Assembly: GCA_029261855.1 (NCBI GenBank)
Contig: JAJDAN010000042.1
Span: 1-64,000 of the forward strand
DNA from: Deltaproteobacteria bacterium
GTDB taxonomy: Bacteria > Myxococcota_A > UBA9160 > UBA4427
Length of the DNA: 64,000 bases
Reading direction: 5' to 3'
Shown here: positions 32,074 to 42,393 of the stretch, piece after piece
Layout of the letters: every line of letters begins with the position of its first letter
Numbering within the stretch: position 1 is the stretch's first letter
Program-made: the position numbers and the translations under genes
The notes under the pieces: generated by a model
What the model saw: only the letters and a program-made list of their open reading frames with translations
Databases searched by the model: none
What the model was told of the DNA's origin: nothing

Positions 32074-32838
32074 ATGCGCGGTCTCGCGGGTCTCACCGAG
32101 GCACCGATCGTCATCACGGGAGCCGCAAGCGGGATCGGTCGCGCGACGGCCCTGCGACTCGGCGAAGAAGGAGCCGTCGTCGGCATCCTCGACCGCGACG
32201 AGGCCGGTGCCGAAGCCACTGCAGAAGTCATCCGCAGCGCGGGGGGTCGCGCCATGTCCTTCGGCGTCGACATCACGAACGCGCGGGACGTAGAGAACGC
32301 CATCGCGCGCTTCAGTCAGGACGCGGGCGGGATCGTCGGACTCGTGAACAATGCGGGCTGGGACGTCGCGAAGCCCTTCCTGGAGACGGACGCCGACTTC
32401 TGGCAGAAGGTCATCGACATCAACCTCGTCGGACCGCTCAACGTCACGAAGGCCGTGCTATCGCGCATGCAGGCGAACGGGCGGGGGCGCGTCGTCAGCG
32501 TGGCCTCCGACGCGGGACGTGTCGGCTCTTCGGGAGAAGCCGTCTACGCCGCCTGCAAGGGCGGCATCATCGCGTTCAGCAAATCCGTCGCGCGTGAACT
32601 CGCCCGCACGGGGATCACGCTCAACTGCGTCTGCCCCGGCCCCACGGACACGCCCCTGCTCGCGAACATCGAGGAGACCGGGAAGCTCGCGAAGGCCCTG
32701 GAGCGCGCCATCCCCATGGGCCGACTCGCGCACCCCGAAGACTACCCGGGCCTGATCGCTTTCTTCTTGTCCGACGACGCCGCGTTCATCACGGGCCAGA
32801 CGATCAGCGTGTCCGGTGGCCTCACGATGCACGGCTGA
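32074..32838 (+). CDS. Short-chain dehydrogenase/reductase
   Basis: VITGAASGIGRATALRLGEEGA; NNAGWD; YAACKGG. Confidence 0.92.
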   Translation: MRGLAGLTEAPIVITGAASGIGRATALRLGEEGAVVGILDRDEAGAEATAEVIRSAGGRAMSFGVDITNARDVENAIARFSQDAGGIVGLVNNAGWDVAKPFLETDADFWQKVIDINLVGPLNVTKAVLSRMQANGRGRVVSVASDAGRVGSSGEAVYAACKGGIIAFSKSVARELARTGITLNCVCPGPTDTPLLANIEETGKLAKALERAIPMGRLAHPEDYPGLIAFFLSDDAAFITGQTISVSGGLTMHG

Positions 32839-32870
32839 AGGGCCGTCCATGAAGAGCGATCCGTGAAGGG

Positions 32871-32944
32871 CTAGCTGGCGAAGCGTAGGCTTCGCTCGCG
32901 ACGGAAGCCGAAATCCCAAGACGGAGTCTTGGGTCGGCCTCCTA
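32871..32944 (-). repeat. Dispersed palindromic intergenic element, copy B (inverse orientation, with extra hairpin)
   Basis: CTAGCTGGCGAAGCGTAGGCTTCGCTCGCGACGGAAGCCGAAATCCCAAGACGGAGTCTTGGGTCGGCCTCCTAG. Confidence 0.85.
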
Positions 32945-33634
32945 GCCCTCCCCGCGTGGTCTGGCCTTGCCGTAGCCGCCCATCATGGCCTTGCGGACGT
33001 CGTCCATCTGGTCCGGGGACAGCAGCTTCGGACCCCCCACCTGCAGCGTGTTGAAGTACTGCTGGGCCAGGGTCTCGACCTCTTCGAGCACGTAGAGCGC
33101 GCCCGCCAGGTTCCCACCGGTCACGATGACGCCGTGGTTCGCGAGCAGGCAGGCGTTGCTCCTGCCCAGGGCCTGGACTGCGTTGTGCGAGAGCGCTTCG
33201 GTGCCGAAGGTCGCATACGGGGCGCAGCGCACGGTATCTCCGCCGGTGACGGCGATCATGTAATGCAGCGACGGGATGTCGAGCCCGAGGATGGCGATCG
33301 TCGTGCAGTACATGGGGTGCGCGTGGATGACGGCCTGGACTTCCGGCCGGGCCAGTAGGATGTCCAGGTGGAAGCGCCACTCGCTCGACGGCTTTCGGTC
33401 GCCCTCGTAGCTGCCGTCGAAGTGCATGGCCACGACGTGCTCGGCCTGCATCAAGTCGTAGGGAAACGAGCTGGGCGAAATGAGGAAGCCTTCGCCCGAG
33501 CGGGCGCTCACGTTGCCCGAGGTGCCGCGATTGAGGCCGCGGGAATTCAGCTCGCGGCAGCGTTCGACGATCTCCTGCCGCAACGCCCATTCGTTGCTCG
33601 AAAAGCCCGGGGTGATGGGCCGCTCTTGCGTCAT
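32942..33634 (-). CDS. Class II aldolase/adducin family protein
   Basis: NRGTSGNVSAR, HAHPMYCTTIA, NHGVIVTGGNL. Confidence 0.9.
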   Translation of the reverse strand: MTQERPITPGFSSNEWALRQEIVERCRELNSRGLNRGTSGNVSARSGEGFLISPSSFPYDLMQAEHVVAMHFDGSYEGDRKPSSEWRFHLDILLARPEVQAVIHAHPMYCTTIAILGLDIPSLHYMIAVTGGDTVRCAPYATFGTEALSHNAVQALGRSNACLLANHGVIVTGGNLAGALYVLEEVETLAQQYFNTLQVGGPKLLSPDQMDDVRKAMMGGYGKARPRGEG

Positions 33635-33682
33635 ACGGGGCTTCCTTTCGCGGCCTCTGCTTCGAGAGAGACGGCGCTTGTT

Positions 33683-35089
33683 TCAGCTCGTCTGGACGCG
33701 CAGGTGGAACGACTTGGGCCGTGTGAGAGACTCGAAGCCGATGCGAGACAAGGTGCAGCCACGCCCGGAATCCTTGACGCCCGTCCATGCGAGCGCCGGG
33801 TCGAGATAGTCGCAGCGGTTCATGAACCACGTTCCCGTTTCGACGCGGTCTCCGAGAGCCACGGCGACCTCGTCGTCGGCGGTCCACACGGACGCCGTCA
33901 ACCCGTACGCGCTGTCGTTCATGAGCGAAACGGCTTCGTCGTCGTCGCGGACGCGCATGATGCCGACGACAGGGCCGAAGCTCTCCTCGGTCATGACCCG
34001 CATGTGGTGATCCACGTCGACCAGGATCTGTGGAGCGAGATACGCGCTTCCCGGGTCGTCCGCGGGAAAGTCCTTCGCGTCGAGCAAGCCCCGGGCGCCT
34101 GTCTGCAGGGCCTCGTCGGTCTGTCCGCGTACGAAGTCCGCAGCGCTCGCGCGCACCACCGGCCCCAGGGTCACGCTGGCGTCGAGGGAGCTTCCGAGAC
34201 GCAGCTTTCGGCCTTCGGCCACCGCTGCTTCGACAAAGGCGTCGTATGCGTCCCCGTGCACGTAGATGCGCTCGATCCCGCAGCAGGACTGACCCGAGTT
34301 GAAGAAGGCGCCGTCGACGAGGTTCTCGGCGGCGAAGGGCACGTCCGCGTCCGCCCGGACATACGCCGGGTCCTTGCCGCCCAGCTCGAGACCCATTCCG
34401 ATGAAACGCCCGGACGCCGCCCGCACGACGCTGTGCCCCGCCTCGACGGACCCGGTGAACGCCACGAAATCGACGGACGCCTCGCCGCGCGCATCGATCA
34501 GGCGCTCGGCGTCCGCGTGGCTCGTGTGAAGTGCCTGGAAGACCCCGGGCGGAAGCCCGGCAGCCTCGAACGCCTGTGCGAAGCGCTCGGCGCACAGCGG
34601 CGTCTGGGCCGAATGCCGCAGGACCACGGCGTTGCCGGCCAGGATCGCCGGCACCACGGAGTTCACCGCGGTGAGATACGGGTAGTTCCAAGGCGCGATG
34701 GTCAGCACCACACCCAGGGGCTCTCGCCGGATGAAACGCGTGAATCCAGGCTTCTCGAGGACCGCGACATTCGCCAGCGCCTCGGGTGCGATGGCGATCA
34801 TGTGACGTGCGCGCTCTTCCAGGCCGCCCACCTCGCCCGGGCTGAAGCGGATCGGTCGTCCCATCTGCCGGGACAGCTCCTCCGCAATCTCGTCGCGTTT
34901 CCCGACGAAGGCATCGACGAACGCGCTGCAGGCCGCCTGGCGTTCGGCCAGCGGAGTCTCCCGCCAGGCCCGCGAGGCCGCGCGGGCCCGCTCGAGCGCC
35001 CGAGCGATGTCCACCCCGCTCGCGAGGTCGCGCTCGCACACCACGTTCCCGTCCACCGGGGAGATCGTCTTCAGGCGTCCAGCAGCCAT
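33683..35089 (-). CDS. Aldehyde dehydrogenase family protein
   Basis: TIAPWNYPYLTAVNSVVPAILAGNAVVLRHS; GLELGGKDP; NSGQSCCGIERIYV. Confidence 0.94.
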   Translation of the reverse strand: MAAGRLKTISPVDGNVVCERDLASGVDIARALERARAASRAWRETPLAERQAACSAFVDAFVGKRDEIAEELSRQMGRPIRFSPGEVGGLEERARHMIAIAPEALANVAVLEKPGFTRFIRREPLGVVLTIAPWNYPYLTAVNSVVPAILAGNAVVLRHSAQTPLCAERFAQAFEAAGLPPGVFQALHTSHADAERLIDARGEASVDFVAFTGSVEAGHSVVRAASGRFIGMGLELGGKDPAYVRADADVPFAAENLVDGAFFNSGQSCCGIERIYVHGDAYDAFVEAAVAEGRKLRLGSSLDASVTLGPVVRASAADFVRGQTDEALQTGARGLLDAKDFPADDPGSAYLAPQILVDVDHHMRVMTEESFGPVVGIMRVRDDDEAVSLMNDSAYGLTASVWTADDEVAVALGDRVETGTWFMNRCDYLDPALAWTGVKDSGRGCTLSRIGFESLTRPKSFHLRVQTS

Positions 35090-35118
35090 GGTCCAGAACT
35101 CATCCTGCGGAGCTTAGA

Positions 35119-38100
35119 TCAGACCTGCAGCAGCACGCCGCGGGCCGGCGCCTTCGTCGCAGCCTCGATGGCTTCGAGATAGAGCAGCACCTGCGCGTCA
35201 TAGGCGGCCTGTTGATCCGCGGGGATCGCGCGGTCGGTCTTGAAGTCCACCACCGTCCAGACGGGGGTGCCCGACTCCTCGTCGCGGAAAGCCAGATCGA
35301 CGATGCCCTCGACCAGGACGCCGTCCTCGCGAAGGTGGAGCACGGGCGTCTCCCGTCGCAGCCAGCCACCGCCGGCCGCCGCAGCGGCGCGACGCAGCAA
35401 GGGATGCGCGAGAGCCGCGGTCACCGCGACGACGGCGGCGGCGACCTCATCCGGTGGCGCCGCCAGCAGCCGCCCCTGCTGGTGTGCGAGTCGTTCGAGC
35501 GCAGCACGCTCGCCGTTGCCCTCCGTCGCGAGTGAGAGCGACACCTCGGCCAGGACCGCGTGGACGAGGGTCCCGAAGCGCCGTCCGCCCGGGCGGGTGT
35601 CCCGGTCGCCGTCGACGATCTCGAGCGCAACGCGTCCGCCGGCGACCGGCGCGGCGGAGTCAGGAGCGGGGGCGGAGTCAGGAGCGGGGGCGGGGGCGGA
35701 GGCGGAGGCGGGGGCGGAGGCAGGGGGTGTGGAGACAGGGGGAGCGGAGACAGGGGGGGCAGAGACGGAGACGGCGTGCGAGAGACTCGTCACCGAGCGC
35801 ACGTCGAGGCTCGGTCGCGTGCCGCTGGCCAGGGCCTGTGCGCGTGCCTGCTGCCACTGCGCGTGGGCCTGGATGCCCGCCTCGGCCACCTGACCCTCGT
35901 CGGCGACCAGGATCTTTTCTTGTCGCAGACCCACCTGCTCTTCTCGATCGAGATCGAGCACCGCCGGGTCCCACCACGCGACCCGATGCGCGCCCGCCTG
36001 GGGGGCGTGCAGCCCCGGACGCACGGACCGCTCCGCGTCCTCGAATCCCTTCGGACCGCGATCGAGCACGCTGTCCGCGCCGAAGCCCGGACAGCCCGGG
36101 GCCGGGTCGCCGTCTCGCCGCTCGGCGGGCTTCGGGTACACGGCCGGGTGCAGCACGTCGAGCCAACCGGGTTGCTGCGCGTCGCCGACCACGGGCACCA
36201 CGAGCAGCTCTCGCGCACGCGTGGCCGCGACGTAGGCGACCCGGATCGACTCCTCCGCATCGCGCGCCAGCTCTTCTTCGGTCGCGTCCTTCAACTCGTG
36301 TGGCGTGCAGCCGCACAGCGGCTCCGCCCACAGACCGATCTCGGGATCGATGTGGCGGCTCGGGTTCCGCGCCACGCGGTTGGCCGTGGGGTCAGCCAGG
36401 ATGACGACGGGGAACTCGAGACCCTTCGCCCGGTGCACCGTCATGATGCGCACCCCCTCGGTGCCCTCTTCCACCACCGGCGCATCTTCTGCTTCCCCGC
36501 GCTCGGCCTCGCGCTCGAGATGGGTGACGAAGGCGCGGAAGGAAGGCGCACCCCGACGTTCGAAGCGTCGCGCCAGATCGACCACCCGCAGACAGTTCGC
36601 GAGCGCCTGCTCGCCCGTGGGCCAGATGGCAACGCCCGCGTGCGCACGCACGGCGCTCAACAGCTGGGACAGGGTCTCGGCGATGGGACGTTGGTTGCGT
36701 CCGTGATGCAGGCGTCGCAGGACGGCGAGCGCGTCCGCGACCTCGCGTTCCGGTCCGCCGAGCGCCTCCAGGGCGTCTGCGTCGAGACGCCGCAAGGGAT
36801 GCAGCTTCGCGAGCGGTGCATCCGGCCCGGGCCGCAGCGCGTGGCGATAGGCGAGCAACGCGTCGTCGCCGAGCGCGAAGAACGGACCGCGCAACGTCGC
36901 GAAGACGCTCAGCTCGTCGCCGGGCCACTCGATGGCCGCGAGCGCGTTGCGCAGGGCCTCGACCTCTTCCCGCTCGTGAAATGAACGTCCTCCGACCAGT
37001 ACGTGGGGCACGCGCCGGGTCTCGAGGGCGCGCACATAGGGACGCGTCACATCGTTTCCGAAGCTCTTGAAGCGCCGGAACAGCAGACAGACGTGCCGCG
37101 CGCGGATCGGCTCGCGTCGCCCCGAACCGTCCGACGCCTCGATGGTCCAGCCGCTCTCCTTGACCAACCACTCGACGAACGCGCCGACCGCATGCGGAAA
37201 GGAGGAATCGATCTTCCAGTTCGTGATCCGGCCGTAGTCGCCGTACGGCTGCGGCACCGGCAATGCGACGACGCTCGGGCGACCCGCAGCCTCCTCGCGA
37301 AAAGGTTCCAGCGGCACATAGCTCGCCTGGGTCCCGCGTTCTCCCGGTTGCATGCAGGGCTCGAACGCCGCGTTCACGGCCTGCTGGATGGACGGCAGGC
37401 TGCGAAAGCTCGTCGACAGCTGCAGGACCTCGGCGCCCCGCTCGAGCAGCTGGCGCTTGGCACCCTCATAGATGGCGACATCGGCGCGCCGAAAGCGATA
37501 GATCGATTGCTTGGGGTCACCCACCAGGAAGAGCTTGCCCGGGACGGGGTTCGCGCTTCGCCAGTCGTCGATCTCGGGATCGTCCGCCGCGAGCAGCACG
37601 AGGATCTCCGCCTGCAGAGGGTCCGTGTCCTGAAACTCGTCCACGAAGAAGTGGGTGAAGCGTTCCTGCAACCCCTCGCGAACGCTGCGATCGTCGCGAA
37701 CGAGGTCGCGCGCACGCACCAGCAGGTCGAGGAAGTCGAGACGCCCTGCCGCCTCCTTCTGCGCTTCGTAGGCGACGACCACGGGCCGCAGCTCTTCGCG
37801 CAGCAGCGCGGCGAGATCGGCGTCCGACTGGGCGAGCAACGCGTCGAGCCGTCGTTTCACGTCGTCGCGCCGGTCGACGACGTCCGCGCGCACCAGCCCC
37901 GACCCGTAGGGGCGCCGCGCCGCGCCCTTCCAGTGCCAGTGGGTTCGCGACGAACGCGCGAATTCGCGCAGCTCCGCCTCGAGCCCGTCGTGGTCGCGGC
38001 CGCGCACCGATTCGCGCAGGGCGTTCTCCTCGCAGAAGAGTCGAATCTCTTCGAGGTTCATCGCGAGCCAGTCGTCCGCGGCGGACGCCTGTGCGGCCAG

Positions 38101-38778
38101 CGCACCCACCGCCGTGAGCTCCTGCATGACGGCGTCGGTCTCCGTGTCCCGATCGAAGCTCTCCCGACGCCAGCCCATGGGGAAGTCCCGGTGTTCGACG
38201 AGGTTTGCCACGGCCCCGCGCAGCTGCTCCCGCGGACCGGCTCGGTCGTAGCCCCGCGGTCGGCGCCGCAGCATGCGGCGCACACCCTCCGGCGGGTCCG
38301 CCAGCACTTCCTGGAACCAGCGATCAAAAGCGCGGTCGAGCAGACTCTCCGCCTCTTCTTTCGCGGCCACCTCGAACAGCGGGTCGACCCCGGCCTCGAC
38401 GGGGCGCTCGTGCAGCAGGTCGCCGCAGAAGGCGTGGATCGTCCCGATTCGAGCTAGTTCGAGCTGCGAGAGCGCCTCTTCGAGGCGCTCTCGTTCGACC
38501 GGGCGGGTCGTGGTGGCGGCGCGGGCGCGCTCGATCTCGGCCCGCAGTCGCAACTTCATCTCGCCCGCCGCCTTCTCGGTAAAGGTGACGGCCGCGATGC
38601 GATCGAGGCTGCCCGTGCCACTGCACAGCAGCGAAACGATGCGGGCCACCAGCGCGCTGGTCTTGCCAGTGCCTGCTGCGGCCTCGACGAACAACGTCAC
38701 GTCGAGATCGTCGCGAATACGCCGGCGCGCCTCGGCGTCGGCGAGCGGTCGCTCCGGAGACGTGCTTCGAGGGGCCAT
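35119..38778 (-). CDS. UvrD/RecB-like ATP-dependent helicase-nuclease (AddA-like)
   Basis: VEAAAGTGKTSALVARI; FFVDEFQDTDPLQAEIL; LVGDPKQSIYRFR; TVHRAKGLEFPVVIL; C-terminal VVDFKTDR nuclease motif. Confidence 0.9.
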   Translation of the reverse strand: MAPRSTSPERPLADAEARRRIRDDLDVTLFVEAAAGTGKTSALVARIVSLLCSGTGSLDRIAAVTFTEKAAGEMKLRLRAEIERARAATTTRPVERERLEEALSQLELARIGTIHAFCGDLLHERPVEAGVDPLFEVAAKEEAESLLDRAFDRWFQEVLADPPEGVRRMLRRRPRGYDRAGPREQLRGAVANLVEHRDFPMGWRRESFDRDTETDAVMQELTAVGALAAQASAADDWLAMNLEEIRLFCEENALRESVRGRDHDGLEAELREFARSSRTHWHWKGAARRPYGSGLVRADVVDRRDDVKRRLDALLAQSDADLAALLREELRPVVVAYEAQKEAAGRLDFLDLLVRARDLVRDDRSVREGLQERFTHFFVDEFQDTDPLQAEILVLLAADDPEIDDWRSANPVPGKLFLVGDPKQSIYRFRRADVAIYEGAKRQLLERGAEVLQLSTSFRSLPSIQQAVNAAFEPCMQPGERGTQASYVPLEPFREEAAGRPSVVALPVPQPYGDYGRITNWKIDSSFPHAVGAFVEWLVKESGWTIEASDGSGRREPIRARHVCLLFRRFKSFGNDVTRPYVRALETRRVPHVLVGGRSFHEREEVEALRNALAAIEWPGDELSVFATLRGPFFALGDDALLAYRHALRPGPDAPLAKLHPLRRLDADALEALGGPEREVADALAVLRRLHHGRNQRPIAETLSQLLSAVRAHAGVAIWPTGEQALANCLRVVDLARRFERRGAPSFRAFVTHLEREAERGEAEDAPVVEEGTEGVRIMTVHRAKGLEFPVVILADPTANRVARNPSRHIDPEIGLWAEPLCGCTPHELKDATEEELARDAEESIRVAYVAATRARELLVVPVVGDAQQPGWLDVLHPAVYPKPAERRDGDPAPGCPGFGADSVLDRGPKGFEDAERSVRPGLHAPQAGAHRVAWWDPAVLDLDREEQVGLRQEKILVADEGQVAEAGIQAHAQWQQARAQALASGTRPSLDVRSVTSLSHAVSVSAPPVSAPPVSTPPASAPASASAPAPAPDSAPAPDSAAPVAGGRVALEIVDGDRDTRPGGRRFGTLVHAVLAEVSLSLATEGNGERAALERLAHQQGRLLAAPPDEVAAAVVAVTAALAHPLLRRAAAAAGGGWLRRETPVLHLREDGVLVEGIVDLAFRDEESGTPVWTVVDFKTDRAIPADQQAAYDAQVLLYLEAIEAATKAPARGVLLQV
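35650..35775 (+). repeat. G-rich low-complexity tract within the AddA-like gene (Ala/Pro/Ser linker)
   Basis: GGAGTCAGGAGCGGGGGC and GGAGACAGGGGG units; encodes SAPPVSAPPVSTPPASAPASASAPAPAPDSAPAPDS on the minus strand. Confidence 0.8.
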
Positions 38779-38780
38779 GC

Positions 38781-41700
38781 CTAGAGCGCCTCCCGCAGCT
38801 TCGCGAGACCGGATAGCTTCTCACCGCCGTGTTGCTTTCGCGCGGTCCGCAGCTCTTCGTAGGGCCCGCACACACGGCGATAGTCGCAGAAGCGGCAGGC
38901 GTCCTTCCCCGGCGCAGCGGCCAGGAAGGGCGTGGACAACGCGTCGTCGATGACGCGTGAAACGAGCTCGACACTCTCGCGCGCCGCCGTATCGAGTGCG
39001 ACCTCCCGGTCGGCGAAACCGCCGGCGGCCGTGCAGTAGTAGAGGCGACCCGACTCCACGGCCGCGTCCGGCAGCAACTTCTCTGCCGCCAACGCGTACA
39101 ACACCGGCTGCAACGACTCGCCCCCGGCGATCACCTCACCCGGATCCACCCACACCTTGCCCGTCTTGTGGTCGGTGATCCGCAGTGACTTGCCACGCTT
39201 CTCGACCAGGTCGATCGAGCCACGCAGCTGGATCCCGCAGTCGAGGGCGACGGGATCGCGCACGGAATGCGCGTCCCGATCACGCTGGATGGGTAGACCG
39301 AACGAGAGCTCGAAGCGCCAGGGAACGAAGCCCGATTCGTCCTCGCTCTCGCGCCGCAGCCACTCGCGCAGGTCCGCGCGCACGCTCGCGATTCCGTCCA
39401 GCCACACCCGGTCGATGGCTGGCGCCAGGTCGTCTCGATAGCGGTCGGCCACGTCGTCGAGCACCTCGTCGAGAATGGCTCGCGCCTCGGCGAGCCCTTC
39501 CCGGGTGACAGGCAAGGCGCCCGCGTCGTCGAGTCGCGTGTGCAGCTGGTACTGCGCGTCGTGGACGAGGGAACCCCGCTGCAGCGGATCGATCTCGTCG
39601 ATGGCTTCGGGCTCGTCGCGAGGCTCCAGCCGGTGGACCGCCTGCAGGAAGAACTTGTACGGGCACTTCGCGAAGTTCTGCAGCGCGGTGGCGGAATAGC
39701 TGCGGGCGGACAGACGTTGCGAGACCATCGCCTCCCGTGCTCCCGCCGCGACCTCGCCGGACGCCGTGGTCAGCAGGCCGTCGGCAGGGGTCCAGGTCGT
39801 GAGCCAGCGACGCGCACGAAAACGAAGCGCGCGCCCCAGATGCGGGTTCGCCGTCAGCAGATAGCGGGCGGTGCCGACGCTCTCCTCCTCACTCTGGGCC
39901 AGCAGACGGTCGAGCAGCGCGAGATCGTGTTCCGCCTCGTCGATGGCGTCGGCGGGACGCTCGGGGGCTGGCCAGCCGACGCGCGCTCCCGCGACGCTCT
40001 CGGCCCGGGCAGCCAGCTCGTCGAACCCCGGAAGCGCTCCTTCGGCCGCACGCAATGCCTCGAGGGCGTAGAACGAAGGCACGCGGGGCCGCGACTGATC
40101 GAGGTCGAGGCGCGGATAGGACAGCACCAGCAGCTCACGCGCGGCGCCGGCCGCCAACCGCAGCGCCATGCGTTCCTGGACGACGCGATCCTCGTTGGTC
40201 GCGAGCCCACCGAGGATGTGACGCTTGCCGTCCAGCAGCAGCGGCTCTTCCGAGATCTTGCGGGGGAACAGACGTTCGGCGAGCCCGGGGACACAGACGA
40301 CGTCGAAGCAGAGACCGCGGGCGGCCTCCGCCGGCGCGACGAAGACACAGCCGTGCCGACTGGCGGGAGGAGGCACCGCGAGCTCGAGCATGCGTTCGCC
40401 GAGCACGCGCTGGACGTCCCCGAGCTGCACCGGACCCACCGAGGCCATGGGGGCCAGCTCGCTCAGGACGGCGAGCACGCGGTCCGGGCGCCGCAGGGTG
40501 CGGGTCGCCAACTTCGACAAAGCGTCGATCCACTCCCCCCAGATGGCGCGGTCCGGCAGGTCGGCGAGCTCGTCGAGAATCGGCAGGGCGAAGTCGCGCA
40601 GCCGCGACAGGGCTTCGAGATTGCCGGCGCGCAGCAGGCTGGCCGGATCGTCCGGGTCATCGATCTCCTCGATGTCGAGCCGGTACTGCTGGGCCAAGCC
40701 TTCGAGCCTGCGCTCCCAACGGTCCCGCCCGCCGATCACCGCCGCCTCGACGAGCAGCTGCTCCCAGTGGCGCGGCACCCGCAGCCCGCCGTCGGCAACC
40801 GCCCGCTGTTCCGGGTCCAAGGGCTCGACTGGCTCGGCGCTCTCGTCCGTGTCGCCCGTCGCACCGCCATAGAGGCTGTCGTCGAGGGCCGTCGCGACGA
40901 CGGCCGGCACGAGTTCTTCGTCCGGGGCGACCCAACGGTCTCCCGAGGGCGTCGCGGCGGGCGGCGCGCCTGCGGTGTCGGCCTGGGGCACTTCGCCGAG
41001 AGAGAGGTATTCGGCGAAGCGGCGCGCCGACAGGTTCTCGGTGCGACAGGCGAGCAGCGCGAGGAACGCGCGGCCCGCAGGATCGGGACGCGTCGCACCC
41101 CGGGAGAACCAGGCGGGGATCCCCGCGCGCTGCAGGGCCTCTTCCAGATGCGGTCGGTATTCGGCCACCGAGCGCAAGAAGATCGCCATGCGATCGAAGG
41201 GGACCCCGGCGCGCGCCTGGGCCTGGAGCCGACGGGCGATCTCGACGCACTCGCGGCTCTCGCCCGGAGCGGACAGAACGAGGACGGCGTCATCGAGTGC
41301 CTTCGGCGCCCTCGCCGCGTCCGCCTCGCCGTCTCCCCTGCTCGTGTGATCCTCGAACAAGTGCTGCTGCAACCGCGTGAGGGAGGAATCGGCCGCACGC
41401 GAGGCAGCGCCACTAGCTTCCGGACCAGGTGCCACACCAACACGATCCACCCAGACCGACAGCGACCGCTCGTCACCCGACGGGGTCGTCGCCAGCAGTT
41501 CCGGGCTGCGCGCCGCGACCGCCGACACGAAGGCTGCCTCGGCCTCGTTCAGCAGCGGTACGTCCACCACCAGGGTCGGAAGGTCGAGCAACGGATGCTG
41601 GAATGCCGGATCTCCGGCGCGCGCCGCCGCACGCTGCAACACGGCCGCGCGGTCGATCAGCCCCGCCTGCCGAAGCGCTTCGCCGTAGGCCTCCGACAGC

Positions 41701-42110
41701 GCTGCCAGTCCGGGATCCAAGGCCGCAAGCCCCGAGTCTGTGGTGGCGAGTACCGCGGCGTCGGGGAAACTGCCGTGACCCGCGAGTCGCAGCTCTTCCA
41801 GAGTCGCCGTCGCGGCCCGCGCGAAGGTCGGCCCGGAAGCGACGCCCGCATAACGTCCGAGTCGGCCGTCGGTGGCCAACGTCTCGACGACCCGAGCCAC
41901 CACGGCCGTGCAGGCGAGTCGTCCGACGGGAGCGAGATCGTCACGGGCCAGATCCGCAGCCACCAGCGACGCTGCCAGGCGGCCGACGGTGGCGCGGTGC
42001 CAACCGAAGGCCGCGCCCGATGCGACCGCCGAGAGGCGCAGCAGCTCGTCCGCTGCCGCCGGCGACGGAGCCACGACCAGGACCTCCTCGCCGGCAGGTC
42101 GCGCGGACAA
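38781..42110 (-). CDS. PD-(D/E)XK nuclease/helicase-like protein (AddB-like)
   Basis: YSATALQNFAKCPYKFFLQAVHRLEPRDEPEAIDEIDPLQRGSLVHD; ITDHKTGK; CRFCDYRRVCG Fe-S Cys cluster. TTG or unknown start. Confidence 0.8.
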   Translation of the reverse strand: MSARPAGEEVLVVAPSPAAADELLRLSAVASGAAFGWHRATVGRLAASLVAADLARDDLAPVGRLACTAVVARVVETLATDGRLGRYAGVASGPTFARAATATLEELRLAGHGSFPDAAVLATTDSGLAALDPGLAALSEAYGEALRQAGLIDRAAVLQRAAARAGDPAFQHPLLDLPTLVVDVPLLNEAEAAFVSAVAARSPELLATTPSGDERSLSVWVDRVGVAPGPEASGAASRAADSSLTRLQQHLFEDHTSRGDGEADAARAPKALDDAVLVLSAPGESRECVEIARRLQAQARAGVPFDRMAIFLRSVAEYRPHLEEALQRAGIPAWFSRGATRPDPAGRAFLALLACRTENLSARRFAEYLSLGEVPQADTAGAPPAATPSGDRWVAPDEELVPAVVATALDDSLYGGATGDTDESAEPVEPLDPEQRAVADGGLRVPRHWEQLLVEAAVIGGRDRWERRLEGLAQQYRLDIEEIDDPDDPASLLRAGNLEALSRLRDFALPILDELADLPDRAIWGEWIDALSKLATRTLRRPDRVLAVLSELAPMASVGPVQLGDVQRVLGERMLELAVPPPASRHGCVFVAPAEAARGLCFDVVCVPGLAERLFPRKISEEPLLLDGKRHILGGLATNEDRVVQERMALRLAAGAARELLVLSYPRLDLDQSRPRVPSFYALEALRAAEGALPGFDELAARAESVAGARVGWPAPERPADAIDEAEHDLALLDRLLAQSEEESVGTARYLLTANPHLGRALRFRARRWLTTWTPADGLLTTASGEVAAGAREAMVSQRLSARSYSATALQNFAKCPYKFFLQAVHRLEPRDEPEAIDEIDPLQRGSLVHDAQYQLHTRLDDAGALPVTREGLAEARAILDEVLDDVADRYRDDLAPAIDRVWLDGIASVRADLREWLRRESEDESGFVPWRFELSFGLPIQRDRDAHSVRDPVALDCGIQLRGSIDLVEKRGKSLRITDHKTGKVWVDPGEVIAGGESLQPVLYALAAEKLLPDAAVESGRLYYCTAAGGFADREVALDTAARESVELVSRVIDDALSTPFLAAAPGKDACRFCDYRRVCGPYEELRTARKQHGGEKLSGLAKLREAL

Positions 42111-42393
42111 CCAGGCGGTAGCGCGGTCCTGACGGAGCGAGCCACGCGGAGACGTGACGAGCGTGCGGTTCGTGGCGTTTCCCCTTATTGCCTACTGCTC
42201 TCTTACTTCTGGCCTACTTCCGGCCTCTGACGAGCCCGTGAATGGGTGCGGATACCCGGCGCATTCTACTCAGGACGGCGTCAGGGACGGTCACGGACAC
42301 CAAGACGACTGTAAAAGATACATATTCATCCGAATTGGACACTCTCCTCGTGGCTGACACGGGCAGCCAGTGAGGGGTGATACGCTCGCTTGC

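Noticed and set aside
35650-35775. CRISPR-like or VNTR array
   Set aside because: Repeats are short, imperfect and within a coding linker; no spacers.
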